Positions 8,704 through 18,328 are shown, counted from the stretch's first letter. The stretch is DNA of 47,338 bases from Verrucomicrobiales bacterium (GCA_003138485.1 PLGF01000124.1:1-47338), one strand, 5' to 3'. The notes: a model not told the origin generated them from the sequence alone. Numbers and translations: made by a program.

Positions 8704-9446
8704 GCTTTTGCCGCCGCATCCAGTTCTCGCCTCAGCAACGGTGTCAGGAGTTGATACGCCGCAGGTTTCAAATGCAGAGCATCGCCGTAAAACTCAACTC
8801 CCGGGTTTAGTCCGGCTTCCTTGAACAGGTCCACCACGCGGATGCCCTTCTCCTCGCAGTTCAGCTCTTGCAATTGCGCGTTCAGTTGGGCAACGGCGGC
8901 TGAAACGGCTTTGCTCCAAACCAAGGAACGCGCCAGACTAGGTTTTCCCGCGGGCCAGGTTGGCAGCAAGATCACTTTGCAATGGTGCCGTGCGCTGTCC
9001 TGGACGATGGCGGTGATATTGCTCAGGGCCAGCGTCATTACTTGAGGAAGCATTTCGGGCCGCAGGCCCAGGAATTTCAAATCATTGATCGCCGCTTGCA
9101 GCACTACGACATCCGGCTGAATTTGGTCGAGCAACGCCGGCGCGCACAGGAGAATCTGTCCGGTGGTAAATCCGGCGGCGCCGGCATTGACGACGCGCCA
9201 GGGCGCCAAGGCGGGCAAACCCCACTGCGCCATGCGCGAGTCGCCCAAGAGCAACACGGTCCGGGCCGAACCCGCAGGACCATTTGAGATGACAGAGATG
9301 GCCAGCACATTATCCGGCCAGATTTGGCGCCGAAGGCGGCTTTCATAACGGGCGCGCAACAGGCCCAACGCGAAAAAGGCGGAAGCGAGCGAAAAGGCCA
9401 GCGCCGCCGCGAGCCGTGCCACCCACTGTGAGTTTCCGCCAGCCAT
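8700..9446 (-). CDS. SGNH/GDSL-type hydrolase, membrane-anchored or secreted
   Basis: This 248-residue protein has one N-terminal hydrophobic segment (about 10-29, LAAALAFSLASAFFALGLL), suggesting an envelope-facing enzyme. The SGNH blocks are in order: LLLGDSRM (catalytic serine), NAGAAGF (oxyanion glycine), AINDL (block III Asn; a glycine would be usual before it) and YGDALHLKP (Asp and His). Such enzymes often act as esterases or O-acetyl-processing proteins on polysaccharides. The neighbouring acyltransferase-3 gene fits a role in adding or removing O-acyl groups on the glycan, but this is inferred from context. Ten bases separate it from the acyltransferase gene. Confidence 0.8.
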   Translation of the reverse strand: MAGGNSQWVARLAAALAFSLASAFFALGLLRARYESRLRRQIWPDNVLAISVISNGPAGSARTVLLLGDSRMAQWGLPALAPWRVVNAGAAGFTTGQILLCAPALLDQIQPDVVVLQAAINDLKFLGLRPEMLPQVMTLALSNITAIVQDSARHHCKVILLPTWPAGKPSLARSLVWSKAVSAAVAQLNAQLQELNCEEKGIRVVDLFKEAGLNPGVEFYGDALHLKPAAYQLLTPLLRRELDAAAKA

Positions 9447-9456
9447 AAAATGCTCC

Positions 9457-10614
9457 TTATTTATGCCTGCTGGCGCTCAAGAACGGCCGCTCGAAGCAGT
9501 GAAACCAGACGCCGCCCACCGCCACGGAAACCAAAGCCCCGGCTGGATGGAGCACGTTGGGCAGGAAACCGCAAATGGTCAAAGGTTGCTGCCATAAATA
9601 AATGGAATACGTCCGCTCGCCCATCCACTGCATGACCCTGCCTGCGATTCCAGGCACCGGACGGCCAAACAAATAAGCCGTCAAACACGGCGCAAGCAGC
9701 AGGGCGCCCGTGGCCACAACGAAGGGCTTCATCTCCATCCCAAAAAGCATGATGAACAAACTGGCGCCGCATATCGCAATGCCAGACCAGAGCACCCACG
9801 CCGCCACCGTCTCAGAGATTCGGAGGAACCAAGGCCGCTGATATTCGCAACAAAACCCAAGCATCATGGGCCATACAGCGAATTCAAAGTGGTATTTCCA
9901 TTTGCCGATCAAAGGCTGGGCCGCGCCCAAGCCCATCAGAACCAAAAGAATGCAACCGAACACGGCCGCTTTCCTCTTTTCCGTGCCTGCGCCCAGCAGA
10001 TAGATGGCTGGCGCCAGCAAATAGAACTGCATTTCGCACGCGAGGCTCCACAAATGGCCTAGAGACATCGGCCCTTCCAGATAATTGGAGGCGTACGTCA
10101 AAGCCACGGGCACGCCTTTCAGGTAGGATCTGAAATCAGAATCAGGAGGCAGATGAGGCCTGTACTGGCCCAGCCACGCCAGCGGCAGCATGGCCAATGT
10201 ATAGGTGATCAGGGCCGGATACAACCGCCGGAAACGCCGCCACCAAAACGAACGGGTCCGCTCCCATCCTGTCGCCGCGCGCGTCCGCGACAAAGATCGG
10301 AAAACCAGAATGCCGGATATGAAGAAGAATAAATTGACGCCAACGCGCCCAATGCCATTGACCCGATTCGTGAAGAAAAACCCGTGTGAAACCAGTACCA
10401 GCACCAAAGCCAGTCCGCGCCATTGGTCCAATGCGACACTTCCACGCCGGTCCCGCTCGGATTCGGCCAGAGCCGTGGCGCTCACAATTGAGGACGCGCT
10501 CATCTGCCAGGAAACGTTCCCATTCCTGCCAAAGCGAGCCGATTGGAAGATTTTTCGGACTTGACGTTTGATTTCACTGAATAGTGGGTAACGGATAACC
10601 GGGGCGATTGTCAA
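9457..10614 (-). CDS. Acyltransferase 3 family protein (OafA/YrhL-like O-acyltransferase)
   Basis: A polytopic membrane protein of 385 residues. The family signature near the N-terminus is LDQWRGLALVLVLVSHGFFF (catalytic His) followed by GRVGVNLFFFISGILVFRSL, then RFRRLYPAL and about ten hydrophobic segments. These enzymes move acetyl or other acyl groups across the membrane onto sugars. The first 37 residues are polar, and an internal ATG at 10501-10503 (MSASSIVSA) is an equally plausible start. Position in the polysaccharide locus, next to an SGNH hydrolase, suggests O-acylation of the surface glycan. Confidence 0.87.
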   Translation of the reverse strand: MTIAPVIRYPLFSEIKRQVRKIFQSARFGRNGNVSWQMSASSIVSATALAESERDRRGSVALDQWRGLALVLVLVSHGFFFTNRVNGIGRVGVNLFFFISGILVFRSLSRTRAATGWERTRSFWWRRFRRLYPALITYTLAMLPLAWLGQYRPHLPPDSDFRSYLKGVPVALTYASNYLEGPMSLGHLWSLACEMQFYLLAPAIYLLGAGTEKRKAAVFGCILLVLMGLGAAQPLIGKWKYHFEFAVWPMMLGFCCEYQRPWFLRISETVAAWVLWSGIAICGASLFIMLFGMEMKPFVVATGALLLAPCLTAYLFGRPVPGIAGRVMQWMGERTYSIYLWQQPLTICGFLPNVLHPAGALVSVAVGGVWFHCFERPFLSASRHK

Positions 10615-10732
10615 CCTGAATGAGGGAGAACGGGGGAAGGAAATTTGAAATAACTGCTGGCCAATCCAGCGGTTTTGTGAAATGCTGACCGACCTTGGCG
10701 ATGGGGCGTTGCGCGCTCCCCCGCCGGATTAA

Positions 10733-12217
10733 ATGAGACCAAATCAACTTACAGTTCTCCTGACCTTTGCCGCGGCGGTTTTCCTGGCCCTTATCGCGGG
10801 GTTTGCCGTTGCGACGGCAAACTATGCGCTTCTGGAGTTTGCCGCGGCGATGGTCATTCTGACCACATTGATTGTCATGCCGGGGTACATGCCCTTGCTC
10901 GTTTTCGGACTTCTGATGCCATTTTCGCTTCCCGTGCCATTTATCTGGGTTTTACCATTCTTGTTCATAGCGCTGGGCATCTGCGCTGTGAAGTATTGGC
11001 TTCAACGCGGCCTTCAGCACAATCCACAATCCATGCGATTTAAGGCCATGAATTTTTCCATCGGCCTGTTCTTTGCCTGGGTTTTCCTGCGTTACTGCAT
11101 GAAGCCCTCCCTCCCAAACATGATGGGCTTCGGGACGAATGTAACTGGATTTCGGGCCTGGCTCAATTACGCCCTTTCATTCGGGGTGATCATCCTTCTG
11201 GGCCGCTTGGTCGCCAACCGCGCGGGCCTCCTGAGTCTCATGCGGTGGCTGGCCTATGGTTCGATCTTCTTCGTTCTCCTGTTCGAGGCCGCGACGCTCA
11301 GCCGGAGTCTGGCTGTGGCATCCATCTTTGTGCGATTGGGAATGTTCGTCGATTTTTTCGATAACGGCCTTTTGCGCTTTGTGGTCCTTCCGAAATTTGG
11401 CATTATCCTGTTTTCCCTAGCGATGCTTCCCCGTCTGCTCAATCTCAAATCCTTCGGCCGGTGGACACTCGTCTTGCTAGGATTTTCCGCGATCTTGTTC
11501 GGGGGCAATCGCTCCACGTTTGGCGCCGCCTTGGTCGTTGTTATCGCCATTCCTTTGCTCCAGCGCAAATTCCGACGGGCCGCAGCCACCGCCGGAACGG
11601 TCCTCGCCGTTGCCCTTGGCGGCTTTTACGCGGGAGCCATGTTAAGCCGGCTCCCTCAGACCGGGATTCTCCGCCCGCTCGCTTTGGTCAGCCCGGCATT
11701 GGCGAGAGTCACCAATGCCGAAGCCAACCTCGAATGGCGCGAGGTCCGATGGCAGAGAGCGATGGATGAGATCCGTGAGCACCCGGTCATGGGCATAGGT
11801 TATGGCGGCCTTGAAAATGTGTTCGAATTGGGCTACGTATCGGAGGAGGAGAGTCAGGATATGAGTCTGGTGACAGGCAATATTCACAATGGCTACCTTG
11901 CCTGCGCTCTGGCTTTGGGCATTCCGGCCGCGCTTCTTTTGATCTATATCTTGAGCAGTCAGATCATCGCCAACGCGCGCCGCGGTTGGTCGCTCCAGAA
12001 GGCGGACCCCGAGGCGGCTGAAGCTCACATTTTTGTTTGCGCCTTGCTCCTTTCTTATGTGCCGTCCATTTTGATCGGGGCGGACGTAAATGACCCGGTT
12101 CTTTGGTTCCTTCTTGCGTTAGGCATCTTCATCCGTCAACTGCGCCGCCAGGAAGCCAGAAAAGCCGCGGCGGCGCCGGCGTTTGCTGAACCGGCCCTGG
12201 CTCGCCAGCTTGCCTGA
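10733..12217 (+). CDS. O-antigen ligase/polymerase-like membrane protein (Wzy/WaaL superfamily)
   Basis: A 494-residue protein with about ten to twelve transmembrane segments. The large periplasmic loop and following helix carry EVRWQRAMDEIREHPVMGIGYGGLENVF and then NIHNGYLACALALGIPAALLL. The GxGxG plus HN-Y pattern is the usual core of the O-antigen polymerase/ligase (Wzy_C) domain. It either polymerises repeat units or ligates the glycan to its acceptor; sequence alone does not decide. It is divergent from the acyltransferase gene with 118 bases between, presumably holding both promoters, and is followed two bases later by a GT4 gene. Confidence 0.82.
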   Translation: MRPNQLTVLLTFAAAVFLALIAGFAVATANYALLEFAAAMVILTTLIVMPGYMPLLVFGLLMPFSLPVPFIWVLPFLFIALGICAVKYWLQRGLQHNPQSMRFKAMNFSIGLFFAWVFLRYCMKPSLPNMMGFGTNVTGFRAWLNYALSFGVIILLGRLVANRAGLLSLMRWLAYGSIFFVLLFEAATLSRSLAVASIFVRLGMFVDFFDNGLLRFVVLPKFGIILFSLAMLPRLLNLKSFGRWTLVLLGFSAILFGGNRSTFGAALVVVIAIPLLQRKFRRAAATAGTVLAVALGGFYAGAMLSRLPQTGILRPLALVSPALARVTNAEANLEWREVRWQRAMDEIREHPVMGIGYGGLENVFELGYVSEEESQDMSLVTGNIHNGYLACALALGIPAALLLIYILSSQIIANARRGWSLQKADPEAAEAHIFVCALLLSYVPSILIGADVNDPVLWFLLALGIFIRQLRRQEARKAAAAPAFAEPALARQLA

Positions 12218-12219
12218 CA

Positions 12220-13320
12220 ATGAAGGCCGCCTACGATGACAAGGCGGGCACGTCTTCCAAACCCGTGCTCCTGCATCTGGTTGGTGGCGACAATCCGCGC
12301 GGCGGGTTGATGAGCTACGTGCGCCAACTGATCAAAACGGACATCGAGGGGATTCAACAATGCGTTTGGAAACATGCTGGATACCCCGCGGAAAGCGAGC
12401 ACTTTATATGCTTGGGGAAGGGCAAAACAATCGACGTGAACCTGTCTGCCGACCTCAGGTGCGCCGTTCTTGACTTTCTTCCCCTCAACCGTTGGGTCGG
12501 CCAGCACCCGAGCACGATCCTCTACGCCCACTCCAGGACAGGAACAATACTAAGCCCCCTCATCCGCTTGTTTCGCCGATGCCCTGTGCTAATTCATGTC
12601 CATGGCCGCTGGCGCAATACTGGCTTCCATCGACTTCTTTGGCGTCTGGCCAACGCCACTGTGATCTTCAACTCGCCGGGGACCTGCCGGCATTTTGGCG
12701 TTGCCCCTGAGACCGCCCACATTCATACGCCCCCGATTCGGTGGCCAAATCGTCCCGAGCCGGGCCAAGGCAGGCTCGTTGCCTGCAGCGCCATTGTTCC
12801 CATAAAGAACATTCACCTGATTATCGACGCCTTTAACGTGGCGGGCGACGGCGCGCCGCGATCTCTTCATATCCATGGAGTTTCGCCCCAGCCTCTCAAT
12901 CCGGCTTATCAGCAACGAATGATCGAACTGGCCAAAAAGAATCCTCGAATCTGTCTCCACGACTGGGACGAGCGCTGGCTGGATCATCTCGGGTCTGACG
13001 ACATCTTCATTCACGCTTCACGCCTGGAGTCCTTTGGCATCGTGATGCTCGAAGCATTCGCCCGGGGCTGCCGCATGGTTGTGGCTCAGGATACATTCCT
13101 CAACGACCTCTCCCTGGAGGGCGTTTATCGCGCCGACCTGACGGTCGAGAGCCTCGCCAAGGCCATCAGCCTCGCCCATTCCTACAGACCGCCTTCGAGC
13201 CTCTGGGAGGCCCGGCGGACTTTCGAGAAACAGTTTTCCATTGAGACAACCCGCCAGAAACTCTGCGCTATTCTTACAGTACTTACGGGTGCAACGGGGC
13301 TTTCCCAAAAAGCCCTTTGA
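12220..13320 (+). CDS. GT4-like glycosyltransferase
   Basis: A 366-residue GT-B glycosyltransferase. The N-terminus LLHLVGGDNPRGGLMSYV is the sugar-acceptor loop region; LIHVHGRWRNTGFHR follows. The C-terminal donor domain has IPIKNIHLII-type and LHIHGVSP segments, and DDIFIHASRLESFGIVMLEAFARGC with the ESFGIVMLE (E-x7-E) motif that binds the nucleotide sugar. It begins two bases after the O-antigen polymerase-like gene, so the two form an operon. Its 3' end overlaps the opposing GT2 gene by 38 bases. Confidence 0.86.
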   Translation: MKAAYDDKAGTSSKPVLLHLVGGDNPRGGLMSYVRQLIKTDIEGIQQCVWKHAGYPAESEHFICLGKGKTIDVNLSADLRCAVLDFLPLNRWVGQHPSTILYAHSRTGTILSPLIRLFRRCPVLIHVHGRWRNTGFHRLLWRLANATVIFNSPGTCRHFGVAPETAHIHTPPIRWPNRPEPGQGRLVACSAIVPIKNIHLIIDAFNVAGDGAPRSLHIHGVSPQPLNPAYQQRMIELAKKNPRICLHDWDERWLDHLGSDDIFIHASRLESFGIVMLEAFARGCRMVVAQDTFLNDLSLEGVYRADLTVESLAKAISLAHSYRPPSSLWEARRTFEKQFSIETTRQKLCAILTVLTGATGLSQKAL

Positions 13321-14086
13321 TTCGCCGCACAGACCGCCGCAGCCAGGGGATCCTTCGCAACGGATCGGTGTAAATGTAAAACCGTATCTGAAGTTCCGCG
13401 CGCGAGAACCGCGGGCAGTTGTATTTTCGCCGCACCGCCAAAAACCTTTTGTAAAACTTCACGGCGTTCGCGTCCATGATGGAGCCACGGCGCCGGCGAT
13501 AGAACGCCAGCACTTGAGGTATTGGCACGCACCGGTAATGGTGCATGGCCCGTACCAGCCACTCGTAATCCATTGCGTCTCGAATTGAAACGTCCAGCAG
13601 GCCGGCTTTTTGATAAACTTCGCGATGCACAAATGTCGAAGCTTGGTTCATGCTGGTTCGGGTGCCCAGCAAGCCTTCCAAACTATAGTCCCAGCCCTGC
13701 AACGTTTGTTCCACCGTCCCGTCGTAGCGCAGGACGGTTTCATCCCCGCAAAAAACCCGGATGTCGGGGTATTTGCGCGCGTACTCAATGAGTGTCTTTA
13801 AAGCATTATCCGCCAGATAGTCATCCGCGTTGAGCCAGAGGATCCATTCTCCCGCCGCTCGCTCAATCCCTTTGTTTACCGCGTCAGAAAGCCCCTTGTC
13901 AGGCTCGGAAATCCATTTCACATCGGTCTCGCGCGCCAAAATGTCGAGCGTCCCATCCGTGGACCCGCCGTCGATCACCCAATGCTCCAACTCGTCCGGG
14001 CCAAAGCCCTGTTTGCGCACGGAAGCGATATTGTCGGTAATAAAATCCTTGCAATTGAGCGACGGGGTGACGATGGAGAATAACAT
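13283..14086 (-). CDS. GT2-family glycosyltransferase
   Basis: A 267-residue GT-A enzyme. Visible are the nucleotide-binding N-terminus (FSIVTPSLNCKDFI), HWVIDGGSTDGTLDIL, the metal-binding region ILWLNADDYL and the acceptor-side MDYEWLVRAMHHY. It likely adds a single sugar to the lipid-linked glycan from the cytoplasmic side. The C-terminus (RRIPWLRRSVRRIKGLFG) is strongly basic and could touch the membrane. It abuts the methyltransferase gene upstream, sharing one base at 14086, and its 3' end overlaps the convergent GT4 gene. Confidence 0.9.
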   Translation of the reverse strand: MLFSIVTPSLNCKDFITDNIASVRKQGFGPDELEHWVIDGGSTDGTLDILARETDVKWISEPDKGLSDAVNKGIERAAGEWILWLNADDYLADNALKTLIEYARKYPDIRVFCGDETVLRYDGTVEQTLQGWDYSLEGLLGTRTSMNQASTFVHREVYQKAGLLDVSIRDAMDYEWLVRAMHHYRCVPIPQVLAFYRRRRGSIMDANAVKFYKRFLAVRRKYNCPRFSRAELQIRFYIYTDPLRRIPWLRRSVRRIKGLFGKAPLHP

Positions 14087-14868
14087 TATGCGGCGCGCTT
14101 GGTTGCAAGCACAACTCCATGGTAATCATTATTACTCCGCATGGCAAACATGCTGAACTCTATGTCCGAAAAGCCGATGTCACGAAGTTCGCGGATCAAT
14201 CGGCGACGATCGAAGTACAGCATTCTCATCACCGATTTCCACTTCCCTTTGCGCAGTTGGCGGCGCCTAATCGCCACCTTGAGGTCACTCAGCCTCTTGT
14301 GCAGGTCATTCAGCTTCTTGCACAGAAAAGCAACCGGCGCGAGAATCATCGAAGCCTCCACCTCCGGCAAGTCATAAAGCGGAAGGTGAATCATCAACGT
14401 CCCTCCTTCAACCAAACCGCGGTGGATCTCGCGAAAAACCTGGAGCGCGTCATTGTGAGACTCAAAATGCTGAAAAACATGCGTTGAAAATGCCGCATCG
14501 CATGATCGATCCGCCACAGGCAGCCGAGTGCCGTCCGTAATCGTCAATGTGACGTTGGAAGCAGAGATGTGGCCCCGCGCATAGTCCAACTGATGTTGAG
14601 AGACATCCACTCCCGTAACGCGCTGAAATGTCCCGGCGAGCTGCTTGGTCATGCGTCCCGCGCCGCAGCCAATTTCGACACAATGCCCGGGTTTCAACCC
14701 GTACTGCTGCCAATGCTTCAAGAAATCGGCCCAGTCCGAGCGGCCCAACTCATAAAACTCAGCGTCAGTCCACGCATTGGAGCTTCCGCGCTCCTTCCCC
14801 GGCCAGCTCGCCACGGCATAAAGAGGGTCATGCTCGCCCCACTTTTCCCACTCGATATTCGATTTCAT
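14086..14868 (-). CDS. Class I SAM-dependent methyltransferase
   Basis: The 260-residue protein has the SAM-binding glycine loop VEIGCGAGRMTKQL (motif I), then VTGVDVSQHQLDYARGH (acidic residue binding the ribose). LTITDGTRLPVADRSCDAAFSTHVFQHF gives motifs II and III. A basic patch (KLNDLHKRLSDLKVAIRRRQLRKGKW) lies in the C-terminal half. The substrate cannot be read from sequence; its place among glycosyltransferases suggests sugar methylation or glycan chain capping. It lies between a GT2 and a second methyltransferase gene, all on the minus strand with minimal spacing. Confidence 0.82.
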   Translation of the reverse strand: MKSNIEWEKWGEHDPLYAVASWPGKERGSSNAWTDAEFYELGRSDWADFLKHWQQYGLKPGHCVEIGCGAGRMTKQLAGTFQRVTGVDVSQHQLDYARGHISASNVTLTITDGTRLPVADRSCDAAFSTHVFQHFESHNDALQVFREIHRGLVEGGTLMIHLPLYDLPEVEASMILAPVAFLCKKLNDLHKRLSDLKVAIRRRQLRKGKWKSVMRMLYFDRRRLIRELRDIGFSDIEFSMFAMRSNNDYHGVVLATKRAA

Positions 14869-14877
14869 AAGGAATTT

Positions 14878-15759
14878 CTAGTCATCGGCGGCCGCTGGGA
14901 GTTTGACATCACATCGCGGGGCCAATGGTGAAATCGCAACCAACCCTTGATCGCCAATCCTGAGCGCATCGCCAATCTTATTGGCGGCCGCCAACCGCAG
15001 CCCCAACCTTCCCCAGCCGCGAAAGCCCGTGCTATTGTATTGAGCAAACTTCTCAATCCTAAAGCCGACTTTTGCCGCAAGCCGCGCGAAGCTTTTGCGA
15101 GTGAAAAAACTGCAGTGCGTTGGCGGTATCACCATTGCCCATCGCGCCCTCATCAGCCAGGGCCGAAATGTGTCAGCGAGCGGAAATGACAGGTATGCCC
15201 GGCCCGTGTCCGCCAAATAGTGCCGGATCAGTTTCATGAGCACGTACGGGTCTGACTGGTGCTCCAGAACGTCGGTGGCGGATACATAGTCGAATTTTTT
15301 TGAGAATGTCCCCAATTCAAGCAGCCCGTGGACGACCTGGACCTTCTTCTCGCGCGCGGCAATCTGTCCCCAGCCGCCCGGCTCAATTCCCGTCGGTTTG
15401 ACGCCCCGACGCTGGAGATTGGCCAGCAGGTAACCTGACCCGCAGCCTATATCGAGCCACTCCTTGTTCTCGCATTGTTGGCGTTGCAAATCATCCAGAA
15501 TCATTCGCGTAGTGAGAAACACATGCCCTCCCTCCCGTTCTCCGCGGCACAATTGCTCATATTGAGCCTGATCGTCGTCCGCCGCCCCATTCGTGATATG
15601 CCGGCGGAATTCCGCCTCGTCCTCAATGTTGCTCGCGAGCTTGACTTCTCCGGCGAAGACATGGGTGCATTCTGTGCATTGATAGATAGGGTAGCCGTTC
15701 TTCGTTCCCCATTCTTTCAGTCTTGCGCCAAAGCATACTGGACACTGTGACGAGTTCAT
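14878..15759 (-). CDS. SAM-dependent methyltransferase with N-terminal zinc ribbon
   Basis: From the ATG at 15757-15759 the protein has 293 residues. It opens with a zinc-binding motif (SQCPVCFG...YQCTEC), then a class I methyltransferase domain: WLDIGCGSGYLLANL, TGIEPGG, DYVSATDVLEHQSDP and a C-terminal IEKFAQYNSTGFRGWG. This architecture is common in polysaccharide and secondary-metabolite clusters, where it C- or O-methylates nucleotide sugars. The frame is open ten residues further upstream, but the chosen start overlaps the flippase stop as ATGA, which supports it. Confidence 0.82.
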   Translation of the reverse strand: MNSSQCPVCFGARLKEWGTKNGYPIYQCTECTHVFAGEVKLASNIEDEAEFRRHITNGAADDDQAQYEQLCRGEREGGHVFLTTRMILDDLQRQQCENKEWLDIGCGSGYLLANLQRRGVKPTGIEPGGWGQIAAREKKVQVVHGLLELGTFSKKFDYVSATDVLEHQSDPYVLMKLIRHYLADTGRAYLSFPLADTFRPWLMRARWAMVIPPTHCSFFTRKSFARLAAKVGFRIEKFAQYNSTGFRGWGRLGLRLAAANKIGDALRIGDQGLVAISPLAPRCDVKLPAAADD

Positions 15760-17243
15760 TTGGTTTGCTCCGCCAGCGCCGAAGACCAATAAGTCTTACG
15801 CACAAGCAACCCGGCAGGCAAGATAAATGCGACTCCGAATGCGACACTGCTGGCCCAAACGACTCCCGCCGCGCCGAATTCGCGGCACAAGAAAAACTTC
15901 AGGATAAACGCGAGCGGCGCGGCAATCGAAAGAAAGACCAACTGCTCCTTCAACAGGTGTGCGCCATTGATTATGACGGCCAACGCCAGCACGAAGCTGT
16001 AAATCACCATGTAAACAGCAAAGCCCAGAAGCAGGCTCCGGCATTCCGATGCCGACAGCACCGGCCCAACCCAGCGCTGGATGAACCAGCCGCCGCATAA
16101 GTACAGCGCCGCTCCGGTCAGCCCGCCCCAAACCACGCTCAACCGCACCGACCGCAGAATTGTTCTTCGCACCCAGTTGAAGTCCTTCCGCGCGATAGCC
16201 TCGGCGTAAGCGGGCCACAGCGCCTGGGTCAGCGCCCAGTAAAGAAACGCGATTTGGGAGAGCTTCTGGACGACCGAATAGGCGGTCACCTGCCGCGCGC
16301 CTTCGGTGGACCCAAGCACATGGGCAATCACAAACGGGTCCAACGCCTGCAACCCCAGAAGGGTCAGCATATTGAGCAGAAAAAAAATCAAACCCGTGTT
16401 CAGCAGCCCCCGCGTCGTTCCCCGGTCGCAATCCGCCCATGCCGGACGCGCCCACGGTTTGAACACAAAGAACTGGCCGATGAAGATTCCCAGGTTTGCC
16501 ACCAGAGGCCCCCCCAGCAGACTGAGCACCAACCAGGGCAGCCCCAATTTCAATTTGACCACAATGAGCGCGAAACCCAAAGCCAGGATATTCCCCGCCA
16601 TTTGCGCCAAGTATGAATTGAACCCCTCCTGCAGGCCTTCCTGAAAACGCAACCCCACAAGCAACGGCATCCCCAAGCCAAATACCAGCGCAACGACAAC
16701 CACCGCCCTGCCCGCCTCGCTTTGCGCCAAGGCGGACGTCGCGTTGAAAACCTTGGCCATCGGAATAAATGCCGACGCCAACAGCAGAATGACGGCGATT
16801 CCAACGCCAACCGCCGACAGCATGAAGAACCCGCTCGAAACGTACTTCCGTATCAGCGTCTTGTCCCCTTTTCCGCTGGCCGCGGCCACCAGGTTGACCA
16901 ATCCGTTGCCGATCCCCAAATCGGCCGAATTCAACATGAGAAACAGGCTGCTGATCATCGCCCACATCGCATAACGCTCCTGGCCCAGGTAGTGAAGCGT
17001 CATGGGGACAAGAATCAGATTCGCAAGCACCGACACCCCCTTGGCCAGCCCGGAGGCAGCGGTCGATAAAGCAATCCGCCGATGCCGTTCCCGCGCCAGC
17101 CCTTCCGCCGTCGTGGTCTCAAAGGGCTTCCACCGGAACAAGGACAATACCCTGCTGATTCGACCGCGCGGTTCGATTTCGGTTGGCACAAGACAGGACA
17201 TTAAATTGCGAATTTTAGACTTGCGCAGATTGCCCAATTCCAA
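15756..17243 (-). CDS. Wzx-like polysaccharide flippase (MATE/MVF-type exporter)
   Basis: About 495 residues with 12-14 hydrophobic segments. The first resembles the flippase signature ALSTAASGLAKGVSVLANLILVPMTLHYLG, followed by YAMWAMISSLFLMLNSADLGIGNGLVNLV. Conserved loops between helices fit the polysaccharide biosynthesis (RfbX/Wzx) family. It would flip undecaprenyl-linked repeat units to the periplasm for the polymerase encoded at 10733. The first 45 residues are polar and basic; an internal Met (codon at 17199-17201) is a possible later start. It is divergent from the FkbM gene across a 52-base AT-rich gap that probably holds both promoters. Confidence 0.85.
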   Translation of the reverse strand: MELGNLRKSKIRNLMSCLVPTEIEPRGRISRVLSLFRWKPFETTTAEGLARERHRRIALSTAASGLAKGVSVLANLILVPMTLHYLGQERYAMWAMISSLFLMLNSADLGIGNGLVNLVAAASGKGDKTLIRKYVSSGFFMLSAVGVGIAVILLLASAFIPMAKVFNATSALAQSEAGRAVVVVALVFGLGMPLLVGLRFQEGLQEGFNSYLAQMAGNILALGFALIVVKLKLGLPWLVLSLLGGPLVANLGIFIGQFFVFKPWARPAWADCDRGTTRGLLNTGLIFFLLNMLTLLGLQALDPFVIAHVLGSTEGARQVTAYSVVQKLSQIAFLYWALTQALWPAYAEAIARKDFNWVRRTILRSVRLSVVWGGLTGAALYLCGGWFIQRWVGPVLSASECRSLLLGFAVYMVIYSFVLALAVIINGAHLLKEQLVFLSIAAPLAFILKFFLCREFGAAGVVWASSVAFGVAFILPAGLLVRKTYWSSALAEQTK

Positions 17244-17295
17244 ATACTAAATCAAATGATATTATCTGAAACGTTGGCCTGTTCAATGGATTAAA

Positions 17296-18072
17296 ATGAG
17301 TGGACCATCGACTCCAAGTCAATCCGCGGACCAATATCAGGACTGGGAAAAGGCATACCTCGATTCATTGGGACAAAACCCAAATTCGCCGCGGTTTAAG
17401 CGATCACGGCTGGAAAAGTTCCTGCGCCGAATGCACAGACGGGTGTTCCACCCCGAAGATTTCTTCCTGCGGCGCGTCTCGGGAATCATCCACGTCGGCG
17501 CTCATGTTGGCCAGGAATGCGACCGATATGCTGAAAACGGCCTGAATGTTCTTTGGATCGAGCCGAATCCCAAAATCTTCCAGACGCTGTCCAAAGCCCT
17601 CAGGCTTTATCCGAAGCAAAAGGCGCTTTCTTACCTTGTGGCTGATGCTGATGATAAGGACTTCTCCTTGCATATTAGCAGCAACACAGGCGCATCGTCC
17701 TCCATTTTCGAATTCGGCGCGCACAAGGAAATCTGGCCGGGAGTCACGTTTACGGAAATGATCCCTCTCAAGAGCATCACCCTCTCCTCTTTGCTCAAAC
17801 GCGAACACGTGAGTTTAAGCCTCTACGATGCATTGGTCATGGACACTCAAGGCGCTGAACTGCTCGTCCTCAAAGGCGCCGCCGATGTCCTGGGGAGCTT
17901 TAAGTTCATCAAAACCGAAGCCGCCGATTTTGAAGTGTATAAAGGCTGCTGCAAACTGGCTGACCTCGATCTTTACCTGACCGCGCACCAGTTCACGCGC
18001 GTCCACATGAAGCGATTCGCCCATAAATGCGGTGTTGGTTCCTGCTTCGATGTCATTTATTCGCACATCTGA
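17296..18072 (+). CDS. FkbM-family SAM-dependent methyltransferase
   Basis: A 258-residue methyltransferase. Motif I is GIIHVGAHVGQECDRYAENG; LNVLWIEPNP follows with the ribose-binding acid. The FkbM hallmarks are SLYDALVMDTQGAELLVLKGA and FIKTEAADFEVYKGC. FkbM enzymes O-methylate sugars and polyketides, so this probably modifies the surface glycan. The N-terminal 50 residues are polar and may be an extension. It is the last gene of the polysaccharide locus and is followed by an almost 800-base repeat-rich gap. Confidence 0.85.
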   Translation: MSGPSTPSQSADQYQDWEKAYLDSLGQNPNSPRFKRSRLEKFLRRMHRRVFHPEDFFLRRVSGIIHVGAHVGQECDRYAENGLNVLWIEPNPKIFQTLSKALRLYPKQKALSYLVADADDKDFSLHISSNTGASSSIFEFGAHKEIWPGVTFTEMIPLKSITLSSLLKREHVSLSLYDALVMDTQGAELLVLKGAADVLGSFKFIKTEAADFEVYKGCCKLADLDLYLTAHQFTRVHMKRFAHKCGVGSCFDVIYSHI

Positions 18073-18328
18073 ATTCTTGGCGATCCGCGGGCCTGAATGA
18101 CCAGGGAGTTGGCAATGAATCAAAAAACAACTTGCACAATGTAACTTTTGTGGTAATGTGGCGGCATTGGCTGCGGGCGGATTGTTCTTTGAAATGCTGT
18201 GGATTGGGGCATTTGAGCGGTGAACCCGTTTGAACCACGCCATGCCCTGGTTGTCGCGGCTGCAGGTCCGCCTCGCGCGGTGCGCCGGCCCCGTTTCCGG
18301 CCCCGGGACGCTGGAAAGGAAAAGGGAC

